Both the position numbers and the translations under genes were made by a program. From NCBI GenBank assembly GCA_017694215.1, contig JADIND010000145.1, forward strand, positions 1 through 7,708: 7,708 bases of DNA. Reading direction: 5' to 3'. Positions 1-6,576 of this stretch are shown here, one piece after another (position 1 is the first letter of the stretch; every line of letters starts with the position of its first letter). Origin of the DNA: Candidatus Scatousia excrementipullorum. Its GTDB lineage: Bacteria > Cyanobacteriota > Vampirovibrionia > Gastranaerophilales > Gastranaerophilaceae. The notes under the pieces were generated by a model. The model was given only the letters and a program-made list of their open reading frames with translations. It had not been told where the DNA came from and did not search any database.

Positions 1-71
1 TCTATTACTTCTTTGCTTGTCATTTTCAATTCTTTTGCCAACTCATTTATTCTTACTGATTCAAAACTCAT
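1..71 (-). CDS. infB: Translation initiation factor IF-2, N-terminal fragment (runs off window)
   Basis: Only the first 23 codons are present, starting at an ATG at 71-69 and running off the left edge. The peptide contains VRINELAKELKMTSKEVI, which matches the short helical IF2-N module (typically VRVYELAKEL..SKEL) that opens bacterial IF-2. IF-2 is the GTPase that places initiator fMet-tRNA on the 30S subunit; the GTPase domains would lie outside the window. The start codon lies inside the last codons of ylxR (11-base overlap, different frame), the usual ylxR-infB coupling. An AGGG about 10 bases before the ATG can serve as ribosome binding site. The identification rests on a short peptide plus the neighbour, but that pairing is very conserved. 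Confidence 0.88.
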   Translation of the reverse strand, partial: MSFESVRINELAKELKMTSKEVI

Positions 72-306
72 TTAGTAATTTCCCTTTCAACTCCTGCGGT
101 ATTGGAGTTTTTAATGCTTTTTGCAATTTATTTTTTTTAAATGCCGCTTCTATACACGAATTATTATAACAAAGATATACGGATCTGCCAAATATTTTGG
201 AATCACCGTTGATAACAAGGTCTTGATGTGTTTTTTGCTTTGTAATTTTTATTAAATCATCACGATTTTTAATTATTCCGCAACCGACACATTTTCTTTC
301 AACCAT
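61..306 (-). CDS. ylxR: YlxR family (DUF448) small RNA-binding protein
   Basis: This is an 81-residue basic protein of the YlxR/DUF448 family, usually found between nusA and infB and thought to bind RNA or the RNase P RNA. Visible hallmarks are the N-terminal RKCVGC with C6 and C9, the family signature GRSVYLC at about 40-46, C51, and a lysine-rich tail (KKNKLQKALK). The reading frame could begin at a TTG at 312, but the ATG at 306 is preferred: AGGGA lies 6 bases before it, whereas the TTG directly abuts that motif. The gene starts 9 bases after the prfA stop, and that stop (TAG) overlaps the Shine-Dalgarno sequence, so translation is probably coupled. Its end overlaps the infB start by 11 bases. 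Confidence 0.92.
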   Translation of the reverse strand: MVERKCVGCGIIKNRDDLIKITKQKTHQDLVINGDSKIFGRSVYLCYNNSCIEAAFKKNKLQKALKTPIPQELKGKLLNEF

Positions 307-315
307 TATCAATCC

Positions 316-1389
316 CTAATTTACTTCTGCTAATTTTTCCAGCTTTAACTTCTGGTCATATTCCATCAAAAGCTTGATGAGTTCATCCAAATCACCGTCA
401 ATAACAGTCCACACATTAAGGTTATGATTAATTCTGTGGTCAGTCAAACGACCCTGCGGGAAATTGTAAGTACGGATTCTTTCGCTTCTGTCGCCGGTTC
501 CGACCTGTGAACGGCGAAGATCAGTTATTTCCTGCATTTGCTTTTGAACTTCCATATCATAAAGTTTTGCTTTCAAAATCTGCAATGCACGTTCTTTATT
601 CTGGAGCTGGGAGCGTTCTTCCGTACAGAAAATCATAATTCCGGTCGGTTTGTGGAAAACTCTTGCTGCGGTTTCGACTTTGTTAACATTCTGACCGCCT
701 GCACCGCCGGAGCGTGCGGTTGTAATTTCAATATCATTCATATTAAGTTCAACTTCAACATCATCAACTTCCGGCATAACGGCAACGGTTGCTGTCGATG
801 TGTGAACCCTGCCCTGTGATTCCGTTGCGGGAACTCTTTGAACTCTGTGAACACCTGATTCATATTTCAATCTTGAATAAACGGCATCACCTTTGATTGA
901 AATAATAATTTCGGAAACACCGCCGGCTTCGCATTCAGTTTTACTCAAGACCTGTGTCTGCCAGCCCTGTTTATCTGCGTAACGCATATACATTCTCGCC
1001 AAATCTCCGGCAAAAATGTTTGCCTCATCACCGCCTGCACCGCCTCTGATTTCAAGCATAATGTCTTTGTCATCCATCGGATCACGCGGCAACAATAAAA
1101 TCTTCATCTGTTCTTCATATTGAGGAATCTTAGCTTCATTTTCTTCAATTTCAGCCTTTATTAAAGCTTTCATTTCATCATCCGATTCGGAATGGAGCAT
1201 TTCTTTGGCTTCTGCTATAGCATCTGTTGCCTTTTTCCATTCATAATATAGATGAACGGTTTCTTCCATTGATTTTCTCTGTTTAGACAAATCTCGAAAA
1301 CGTTTGTAATCCTGTATTACGGCCGGATCGGAAAGAGTTTCTCCGAGCTCTTTATATTTCTTTTCTATCTGTAAAATCTTATCTAACAT
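316..1389 (-). CDS. prfA: Peptide chain release factor 1 (RF1)
   Basis: RF1 recognises UAA and UAG stop codons in the ribosomal A site and triggers peptidyl-tRNA hydrolysis. In the 357-residue numbering, the codon-reading tripeptide PAT (about 187-189, in HRVQRVPATESQGR) is the RF1 form; RF2 would have SPF. The catalytic GGQ is at about 231-233 within SGGAGGQNVNK. The N-terminal coiled domain and the GGAGGDEA segment are also typical, and the length matches RF1 (about 355-360). The start used is the ATG at 1389 (MLDKI, the usual RF1 N-terminus). A second in-frame ATG at 1398 (MKDMLDKI) sits just where a strong promoter would start transcription, so leaderless initiation there is possible. prfA is the first gene of a prfA-ylxR-infB operon. 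Confidence 0.97.
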   Translation of the reverse strand: MLDKILQIEKKYKELGETLSDPAVIQDYKRFRDLSKQRKSMEETVHLYYEWKKATDAIAEAKEMLHSESDDEMKALIKAEIEENEAKIPQYEEQMKILLLPRDPMDDKDIMLEIRGGAGGDEANIFAGDLARMYMRYADKQGWQTQVLSKTECEAGGVSEIIISIKGDAVYSRLKYESGVHRVQRVPATESQGRVHTSTATVAVMPEVDDVEVELNMNDIEITTARSGGAGGQNVNKVETAARVFHKPTGIMIFCTEERSQLQNKERALQILKAKLYDMEVQKQMQEITDLRRSQVGTGDRSERIRTYNFPQGRLTDHRINHNLNVWTVIDGDLDELIKLLMEYDQKLKLEKLAEVN

Positions 1390-1404
1390 ATCTTTCATAC
1401 CCTG

Positions 1405-1432
1405 ATTATAACAGGAACATATTTTTTTTCAA
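1405..1432 (-). promoter_or_regulatory. Promoter of the prfA-ylxR-infB operon
   Basis: Read on the minus strand, TTGAAA (1432-1427) is followed after 16 bases by a perfect TATAAT (1410-1405), preceded by TGT, which makes an extended -10. Transcription would be expected to start about 7 bases further on, near 1398, which is the A of the first in-frame ATG of prfA. This leaves almost no 5' leader. The match is seen directly; the start point is inferred. Confidence 0.7.
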
Positions 1433-1461
1433 ATATGGTATATACATACGAAATTTATTTA

Positions 1462-1470
1462 TGGTAGAAT
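1462..1470 (+). promoter_or_regulatory. Extended -10 promoter element for the ZIP transporter
   Basis: TGG followed by TAGAAT (1465-1470) fits an extended -10 (TGN-TATAAT) with one mismatch. No good -35 hexamer is seen 16-18 bases upstream, which is tolerated with extended -10 promoters. A start near 1477 would fall inside the GGGAG ribosome binding site at 1476-1480, so the true start may be a little upstream or another promoter may be used. Confidence 0.4.
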
Positions 1471-1488
1471 AATCTGGGAGAAAACATT

Positions 1489-2280
1489 ATGCCGCAAAAT
1501 TACGGAATAGCACTATTAATAACACTTTTAGCAGGATTGGCTACCGCAATCGGAGCCGGAATTGCTTTTGTCGTAAAACGGGACAATATGAAGGCTCTTT
1601 CTATCGGGCTCGGATTTTCTGCAGGTGTAATGATTTTTCTGTCGTTTGTTGATATTATCCCGTCCGCTGCTGAAATGTTAAAAATGGTTTTTCCGCATAA
1701 ATATAACTGGATTGTTTATTTTAGCTTTATAATCGGACTTGTGACGGCTATTCTTATCGATTATTTTCTTCCGGATCACGTTGACGAGGACGAAATGCTT
1801 AATCCGGATAAACCTGCAAAACACAACAGTATGATAAAACATGCCGGACTTTTAACAGCTGTCGCAATTTGCGTTCACAACTTCCCTGAAGGTATGGCAA
1901 CATTTATGACCTCGACACAGGATTTAACACTCGGGTTATCTGTCGGGCTTGCTATTGCAATACACAATATTCCTGAAGGTATAGCCGTTGCGTTACCTGT
2001 CTATCAGGCTACAGGGAAAAAACGTTATGCAATGCTTTATGCTGCATTATCAGGCATCTCTGAACCAATAGGAGCCGTTATCGGTATGTTTTTACTAAAA
2101 CTCTTTCTGCCGCAAATGATGGTTGGTGCCTCAATGGCAGCAGTTGCCGGAATCATGATTTATATATCTTTTGATACACTGCTTCCTCTTGCAAAAGAAT
2201 ACGGAAACTGGCACCTTTCAATGATTGGAATTGTTTCAGGTATTTTATTCATTTGGACAAGCCTTCTGCTTATGCCGTAA
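1489..2280 (+). CDS. zupT: ZIP family divalent metal transporter (ZupT-like)
   Basis: This is a 263-residue polytopic membrane protein, close in length to E. coli ZupT (257). It would import Zn(II), and possibly Fe, Mn or Co, across the inner membrane. The paired ZIP metal-site motifs are intact: HNFPEG at 130-135 (helix 4) and HNIPEG at 159-164 (helix 5), plus SEPIG at about 191-195. Hydrophobic helices cover roughly 5-27, 36-58, 73-93, 118-140, 147-170, 182-206, 212-232 and 242-262. An acidic loop (DHVDEDEMLNPD, 96-107) separates helices 3 and 4. The ATG is supported by GGGAG 8 bases upstream. The gene is divergent from prfA and appears monocistronic; no Fur or Zur box was recognised. The family call is firm, but the exact metal cannot be read from sequence. 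Confidence 0.93.
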   Translation: MPQNYGIALLITLLAGLATAIGAGIAFVVKRDNMKALSIGLGFSAGVMIFLSFVDIIPSAAEMLKMVFPHKYNWIVYFSFIIGLVTAILIDYFLPDHVDEDEMLNPDKPAKHNSMIKHAGLLTAVAICVHNFPEGMATFMTSTQDLTLGLSVGLAIAIHNIPEGIAVALPVYQATGKKRYAMLYAALSGISEPIGAVIGMFLLKLFLPQMMVGASMAAVAGIMIYISFDTLLPLAKEYGNWHLSMIGIVSGILFIWTSLLLMP

Positions 2281-2361
2281 GATGAGGGGATTGAAAAGTC
2301 TGATGCTAATAGTGAAGGGACAAATATAATGAAAAGCTCTTACCAGGGAGGCAAAGCCTTC

Positions 2362-2382
2362 TTTCCTTTTTGGTAAAGGAAA
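2362..2382. repeat. Short palindrome (8-base-pair stem)
   Basis: TTTCCTTT (2362-2369) and AAAGGAAA (2375-2382) pair perfectly around a 5-base loop. A run of six T follows only after 12 purine-rich bases (2395-2400), so this is not a standard intrinsic terminator, although it is the only hairpin close downstream of the ZIP gene. Confidence 0.5.
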
Positions 2383-2400
2383 AGAGAAGAGAGATTTTTT

Positions 2401-2512
2401 ATCATGTCATTCTGAAACGTTAATCATGGCGGCTCTCGGAAACTTTGAGTATTCAGAATCTATTTTTCTTTACCGGCGGTAAGATTCTGAAACAAGTTCC
2501 GAATGACATGAT
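2401..2512. repeat. Nested palindromic intergenic repeat element (about 112 bp)
   Basis: The outer arms ATCATGTCATTC (2401-2412) and GAATGACATGAT (2501-2512) are perfect 12-base inverted repeats. Inside them, TTCAGAATCT (2452-2461) pairs perfectly with AGATTCTGAA (2482-2491), and at the centre TTACC (2470-2474) pairs with GGTAA (2478-2482). The decamer ATTCTGAAAC also occurs as a direct repeat at 2409-2418 and 2484-2493, so the left arm can pair alternatively with 2452-2459. From memory, GTCATTC-TGAAC and TTCAGAATCT arms of this kind resemble mobile non-coding palindromes dispersed between genes of many bacteria. That resemblance is not verified here. Confidence 0.7.
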
Positions 2513-2526
2513 GTGACGACAATGCG

Positions 2527-2547
2527 ATTGCGGGGCAAGCTCGCAAT
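2527..2547. repeat. Palindrome resembling a GTCATTGCGAG-type dispersed repeat
   Basis: ATTGCGGG (2527-2534) pairs with CTCGCAAT (2540-2547), with one G-U in RNA, around a GCAAG loop. Read on the minus strand the right side gives TGTCATTGCGAGC, a wording I associate with common intergenic palindromic repeats. It lies directly beside the larger nested palindrome. Confidence 0.55.
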
Positions 2548-2552
2548 GACAC

Positions 2553-2585
2553 AAAAAACTCCGGCACTCCTAGCTGTCTTACCGG
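2553..2585 (-). terminator. Possible weak intrinsic terminator of the large orphan gene
   Basis: On the minus strand, 7 bases past the stop of the orphan gene, CCGGTA (2585-2580) can pair with TGCCGG (2566-2561; one U-G pair) across a 13-base loop. Two bases later come six T (2558-2553). The stem is short and the loop long, so efficiency is uncertain. Confidence 0.4.
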
Positions 2586-2592
2586 CAGCAAA

Positions 2593-4935
2593 CTAGTTTT
2601 CTTTTATCATCTTATTTAAAATACTGTTACTGCTAAAGTTTACGTTGTTATTTGCGTCAAATTTTAAATCAGTCGAAACAGCAGGAGTTTGTAAAAGTTT
2701 GTTTTTATTATCAACTTCATACGATTTAATCGAACGCTTACCGGTCAATCTCTGCATAAAGTTGTAATATCCCTTCAACATTCCGGTTGCATTATTCTGT
2801 TCGTCTTCCAGTGCAATAAGTTCATCACGGGTATGTGTACCGACAGGAACTCCGACGGATTTTCTGGTCAGCCATTCACCGATTGTCGTATTGGTCAATG
2901 TAATCCAGCTCATTCCGAAAAGTGAATTGTTATACTGGGTTCTGAATGTAGAATTAAACAGGTCAATCAGCAGTGTCTGGTAGAACAATCTTGAACACTC
3001 CTGAACAAAACGTTCTTTAAACTTGGTTTCCGCACCATCAACATCATTACCGTTCGATTTCAGCATAACCATATTGTAGTTATCAGTCATCAGGAACCAT
3101 AATGTTGCGGCAGTTGCGGCGGTTTTGGCAAGATTTGAAAGGTCACTGTTTGAAATGTTCGACATACTGTCAACATTGAATCCTTTCATCATTGAATCCA
3201 TTACAAAATCTTTCAATTCTTTCGGAGTCTTTTTACCTTTCTGGGCGACATTGCCGATTCTGTCCAATGCGTATTGAAGTGTCTGAATATCTTTCTCTTT
3301 TCTCTTTTTAGCAGCTTCTTTTGCGGCATTTGCAATTTCTTCAGCTGTCATTACTTTCGGATTGCTTTTTGCAAACCAGCCGGAAACCATTTTCACAGCC
3401 TTATTAGCAATAGTATAAGGGAATGTTACAGTGTTCCAGGCAAATTTAAACGGTGCAATCACAAAATCTGCAGCAATCTTAGCTTTTTTGTCCTTCTGTC
3501 CGAGGTTGATATATTCAACTTCTTTTCCGAGTTTTTCGTCAAATTCTTTTACTTTGATAGTTTCAACCATCTTTGTAAATTCTTCAGCCTGATCGCCAAG
3601 TCCTGCTTCTTTGAGTTTTGCCATAATCTTATCGAATTTTTCTACAGGCATTTTGTAATTCGGATTAAAGGCAATCTTTTTATATGTATCAGAAAACGGT
3701 TTCAATGATTTTTTAATAAGATTATCTAATGCCGGAACAAAGTGTCTTGCTCCTTTCAATGCAAATCCGGATGCAATAATAACTCCTGACGCTTTCAACA
3801 ATGTATCAAATGAAAGCAGAGGCTTTTGCTGTTCTTTTTGTACCGCAGATTTATTATTTGAACCCTGAAAAGCATTTGCCGGTTTAATATCTTTTTCCGG
3901 AGCGTTATTTTTAAGATTCTCGGCTCTTGCCTGTTCCGGAGTAAGTCTTGTAATATGCTTGCCGTTGGATAAACGTGAGAACATTTCTGTTACAAGAACC
4001 GTGGAGGCGGTCATCAGCATAATACCGAGTTTTGAATTATTAATATATTTCTGTAATGCACCGAGAGTGACAAGTGTTAAGTATCCGCTTGTTAAAATAC
4101 GTGCTGTTTCCTGCTTAAATCTTGTTTTCTTTTCTTTTTTAGCCTGTTCCGGATCATCATCCATCATTCTGGAAAGGTTATAAGCATCATTTGCAAGGAA
4201 TATTGCAGGCGGAAGTCCTGAAACCAGTCTGTTTAATGCTCTTTCGTGTTTTGTATCATAATTTCCTGATTTAGGATTGAAAGTTTTCAGTTTGAACTGA
4301 TGAATGGCGGATCTGATTTCATCTTCAGGCAAACCTTTGTCATAATATTTCGTTTTAACTTCAAAAAGCCCTCTTAACGCATTCATTTCCGCATCGTGTT
4401 TTGAACGGTGTCTGATATTTTTGAAGAATGGTTTTTGGAGTGTATTTTCAGCCCAGTTTTTAAACGGTTTTATTTTGGCAAGCATTTCAACAGTACCGTT
4501 CAATATATCGGCAGGCAGAATTTTTACCGGATAAATTAAACCATCCCAGATTAAATGAGGGATGGTCTTTTTGTGGAAAATAATATTCCCGTCTTTATCA
4601 ACCTGCATCATTTCTTTTGATAAAGAAGACTTTTCCAGATGTTCATACAAATTTCTTGCACTTTTAATATATTTATCAGCAAAATCCAAAAAATCGGATT
4701 TGTTATAAGCAATATCGTTAACCTGTTTATATTTAATATTGTGCATTAACTTAGATACAGAAAGACCTTTAAATGATAAATTCTCCGAATTATGATTTAA
4801 AGGTCTCTTAATATCCAAACTATTTAATTGTGACATGTATTCCGCTGACGGGGACAAAGGTACCGGCTTCGGGGATACTGCCCCGTACTCCTTTTGTTTT
4901 GGCCGTATTAAGTACTGAGTTTTTCCTACTAACAT
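2593..4935 (-). CDS. Large orphan protein with SFKG motif, possibly membrane-associated
   Basis: I do not recognise a family. It has 780 residues from the ATG at 4935, or 788 from the ATG at 4959 (numbering below uses 788). The 4935 start is preferred: the upstream ATG has no Shine-Dalgarno, while GGAAGGA lies 11 bases before 4935. A linker-like N-terminus leads to LSFKG at 61-65, a tetrapeptide I associate with Gastranaerophilales proteins. No signal peptide is visible. Hydrophobic stretches occur at about 287-303, 311-327, 386-402, 496-516, 609-624 and 659-668, mixed with very basic segments (for example KEAAKKRKEK, 547-556). A disordered segment (345-380) splits the protein into two halves. 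The second F-G motif, AFQGS (363-367), lies in that linker. The EF-hand gene lies 98 bases upstream. Function unknown. Confidence 0.85.
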   Translation of the reverse strand: MLVGKTQYLIRPKQKEYGAVSPKPVPLSPSAEYMSQLNSLDIKRPLNHNSENLSFKGLSVSKLMHNIKYKQVNDIAYNKSDFLDFADKYIKSARNLYEHLEKSSLSKEMMQVDKDGNIIFHKKTIPHLIWDGLIYPVKILPADILNGTVEMLAKIKPFKNWAENTLQKPFFKNIRHRSKHDAEMNALRGLFEVKTKYYDKGLPEDEIRSAIHQFKLKTFNPKSGNYDTKHERALNRLVSGLPPAIFLANDAYNLSRMMDDDPEQAKKEKKTRFKQETARILTSGYLTLVTLGALQKYINNSKLGIMLMTASTVLVTEMFSRLSNGKHITRLTPEQARAENLKNNAPEKDIKPANAFQGSNNKSAVQKEQQKPLLSFDTLLKASGVIIASGFALKGARHFVPALDNLIKKSLKPFSDTYKKIAFNPNYKMPVEKFDKIMAKLKEAGLGDQAEEFTKMVETIKVKEFDEKLGKEVEYINLGQKDKKAKIAADFVIAPFKFAWNTVTFPYTIANKAVKMVSGWFAKSNPKVMTAEEIANAAKEAAKKRKEKDIQTLQYALDRIGNVAQKGKKTPKELKDFVMDSMMKGFNVDSMSNISNSDLSNLAKTAATAATLWFLMTDNYNMVMLKSNGNDVDGAETKFKERFVQECSRLFYQTLLIDLFNSTFRTQYNNSLFGMSWITLTNTTIGEWLTRKSVGVPVGTHTRDELIALEDEQNNATGMLKGYYNFMQRLTGKRSIKSYEVDNKNKLLQTPAVSTDLKFDANNNVNFSSNSILNKMIKEN

Positions 4936-4961
4936 ATTTAACTTTGTCCTTCCCGACATGT

Positions 4962-4990
4962 ATTTTTACGTGAAAAGGAAAATTTGACAA
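4962..4990 (-). promoter_or_regulatory. Candidate promoter for the large orphan gene
   Basis: On the minus strand TTGTCA (4990-4985; five of six -35 bases) is followed after 17 bases by AAAAAT (4967-4962; four of six -10 bases). Transcription would begin around 4955, downstream of the ATG at 4959, which favours the ATG at 4935 as start. The -10 is weak, and cotranscription with the EF-hand gene upstream is an alternative. Confidence 0.35.
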
Positions 4991-5033
4991 GTCCATGTTG
5001 AAGAAAAATTTACGATAATTTACAATTCAATTA

Positions 5034-5606
5034 TTAACCGAATAAACCTCCGATAATGTCGCCCGCTTTAGAAAGCCAGTTTCCGCCGGAACTACCCTCG
5101 GAAGAACCGGATTCAGACGAACCTCCGCCGAATAATTCACCTATTCCGCTTGTGAGAGTAGAGATTGCATCTCCTATGTTAAAGCCCCCGCCTCCGCCGC
5201 CGGAAGCTGCAGCTTGTGTAGAACCGCTGTTTTGCATATTAGCATAAGCCATCTGCTGCGTTTGTTGTGTATACATCATATTTAAAGCATTTTCTATTTT
5301 GGATTTTTCTGCCGAATTTATATTTCCGTCACCATTTGTATCATACATTGCAGCAAGCTGGTTCAAATCCACATTCAGTCCCATCATTGCTGCCATTTGA
5401 GCAAGTTCTGCCATATTTGCCTGAGTATTTTCAGCAGCTCTGGTCTGCCTGAAAATAGACGAAGCCTCACGGCCTGCTGCCTGAAATGCATTTCTGTCAC
5501 CTATGGCACCGGACTGTGTCTTAAAACTTTGCAGCCCGATTTGCATCTGTTTGCTCAGCTGCGTACTGTACATGTTTTGCATGTTATTGTTTCCGCTAAC
5601 GCCCAT
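5034..5606 (-). CDS. Glycine/serine-rich protein with a single EF-hand calcium loop
   Basis: No named family is recognised for this 190-residue protein. Residues 89-100 (DTNGDGNINSAE) are a complete canonical EF-hand loop: D1, N3, D5, G6, I8 and E12 are all present, flanked by helix-compatible segments, so calcium binding is likely. The N-terminal half is Gln, Met and Ala rich and probably helical. The C-terminal part is low complexity: six Gly at 136-141, a Gly/Ser tract at 160-175, and two related pieces, GDAISTLTSGIGELFGG (145-161) and AGDIIGGLFG (181-190). There is no signal peptide, lipobox or cysteine. Start: AAGGA lies 8 bases before the ATG. No terminator separates it from the large orphan gene, 98 bases downstream by the preferred start. 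EF-hands usually come in pairs; only one is seen here. Confidence 0.85.
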   Translation of the reverse strand: MGVSGNNNMQNMYSTQLSKQMQIGLQSFKTQSGAIGDRNAFQAAGREASSIFRQTRAAENTQANMAELAQMAAMMGLNVDLNQLAAMYDTNGDGNINSAEKSKIENALNMMYTQQTQQMAYANMQNSGSTQAAASGGGGGGFNIGDAISTLTSGIGELFGGGSSESGSSEGSSGGNWLSKAGDIIGGLFG

Positions 5607-5620
5607 AAACGTATTCCTTT

Positions 5621-5644
5621 ATTATATACTCTATATATATTATA
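5621..5644 (-). promoter_or_regulatory. Two candidate -10 elements upstream of the EF-hand gene
   Basis: Two perfect TATAAT hexamers lie on the minus strand at 5644-5639 and 5626-5621. The first leaves a leader of about 30 bases that includes the AAGGA site. The second would start transcription inside that site. No good -35 is seen for either, and the stretch is simply AT-rich, so this is tentative. Confidence 0.4.
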
Positions 5645-5749
5645 ACGTATTACGGACTAAAAAATTGCCATGAACAAAATGATTTTTAGCGAAACTCAAA
5701 TACAGCAAGGGTTTTTGGTGTTTACATTTCTTAATATTAAAGTCTTAGT

Positions 5750-6553
5750 CTAACAAATTTTTTCTATAACTTTCACAACCAGCTTTTTAAACTTTTCTTT
5801 TGCTCTGTTTGTTGTTTCAATGACTTCCGCATGGGAGAGTTTTTCACCGTCGTGGGCTGATGCGGTATTTGAAATACAGCTTATACCGAGAACATTCATC
5901 CCGCAGTAATTTGCAACAATCGCCTCGGGAACCGTAGACATTCCAACGGCATCTGCTCCGAGAAGACGGGCCATTTTAATCTCAGACGGTGTTTCGTAAC
6001 TCGGACCGGAATTCGCAAAATAAACACCCTCTTTTAATTCCATATTAAGCTCCCGGGCACAATCTTTTGCAAGTGAAATTAAACTTTTTTTATAAATTTC
6101 CGTCATATCGGGAAATCTTTCGCCCAGTTCAGGGTCATTCGGCCCGACAAGAGGGTTTGCCCCCATAAAGTTTATATGGTCTTTTATCAACATTAAATCA
6201 GATGGTACAAAAGATTCATTCACCGCACCCGCAGCGTTTGTAAGAATAACGGTTTTAACACCCAGTTTTTTGATAACTTTTACCGGATAGGTAATTTCCT
6301 GCATAGTATGCCCTTCGTAAAAATGATTTCTTCCCTGCATCATAACAACCTGTTTGCCGGCAATACGTGCAAAAACAAGACGTCCTTTGTGTCCCTGAAC
6401 CGTGGATTTTATAAAGTGAGGGATTTCCGTATAAGGGATTGCAATATCACAGTATTCATCAGCGAGTTCTCCCAGTCCCGACCCGAGTATCACTGCAATT
6501 TCAGGCTTAAAATTACCGATTTTCCCCTCAATAAACTTTATTGTATCTTCCAT
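5750..6553 (-). CDS. punA: Purine nucleoside phosphorylase (trimeric, inosine/guanosine type)
   Basis: This enzyme cleaves purine nucleosides with phosphate to give the free base and (deoxy)ribose-1-phosphate in cytosolic purine salvage. The 267-residue protein carries the class I trimeric PNP signatures: phosphate-binding GSGLG (24-28), QGHKGRL (53-59), GRNHFYEGH (74-82), TNAAGAVN (105-112), NPLVGPN (133-139), GPSYETPSE (183-191) with the base-binding Glu187, GMSTVPE (204-210), and SNTA with Asn229, the position that favours 6-oxopurines in this family. The start is the ATG at 6553, with AGAAGGGG 7 bases upstream; the open frame continues to 6586 but that segment has no support. A strong terminator sits only 23 bases upstream, making its transcription source unclear. 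Uracil salvage gene upp is nearby on the other strand. Confidence 0.95.
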   Translation of the reverse strand: MEDTIKFIEGKIGNFKPEIAVILGSGLGELADEYCDIAIPYTEIPHFIKSTVQGHKGRLVFARIAGKQVVMMQGRNHFYEGHTMQEITYPVKVIKKLGVKTVILTNAAGAVNESFVPSDLMLIKDHINFMGANPLVGPNDPELGERFPDMTEIYKKSLISLAKDCARELNMELKEGVYFANSGPSYETPSEIKMARLLGADAVGMSTVPEAIVANYCGMNVLGISCISNTASAHDGEKLSHAEVIETTNRAKEKFKKLVVKVIEKIC

Positions 6554-6576
6554 ATAAACACCCCTTCTCAATACAC

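Larger units (their letters stand above)
2281..2592. other. 312-base gene-free gap between convergent genes, rich in palindromes
   Basis: No open frame with a credible ribosome binding site or family resemblance is seen here. The gap lies between the 3' ends of the ZIP gene and the large orphan gene. It holds at least three inverted-repeat structures (2362-2382, 2401-2512, 2527-2547) and a possible minus-strand terminator (2553-2585), listed separately. The octamer TTACCGGC occurs twice, at 2470-2477 and 2579-2586. The composition and palindromes look like dispersed intergenic repeats rather than a decayed gene. Confidence 0.7.

Noticed and set aside
538..819. Open frame of 93 codons on the plus strand inside prfA
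   Set aside because: It is antisense to the conserved GGQ region of RF1, is Cys/Asn/Phe-rich, and has no ribosome binding site or family resemblance. It is a shadow frame.
2330..2400. Small ORF starting at the ATG at 2329 after the ZIP gene
   Set aside because: It is very short, made of repeat-like palindromic DNA, and has no resemblance to a known small protein.
3274..3708. Open frame of 144 codons on the plus strand inside the large orphan gene
   Set aside because: Its Phe/Cys/Ser-rich composition is the mirror of Lys/Glu codons on the minus strand, and there is no Shine-Dalgarno. It is a shadow frame.
5081..5202. Gly/Ser codon tracts considered as a tandem repeat or CRISPR-like array
   Set aside because: There is no regular unit length and no spacer structure; it is low-complexity coding sequence.
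5056..5247. Proline-rich plus-strand frame opposite the EF-hand gene
   Set aside because: The Pro tract is just the complement of the Gly codons of the minus-strand protein, and no start signal is seen.
5645..5749. Riboswitch or small RNA in the gap between the PNP and EF-hand genes
   Set aside because: No stable hairpin with GC content, no terminator and no recognisable aptamer core is visible; the stretch is simply AT-rich.
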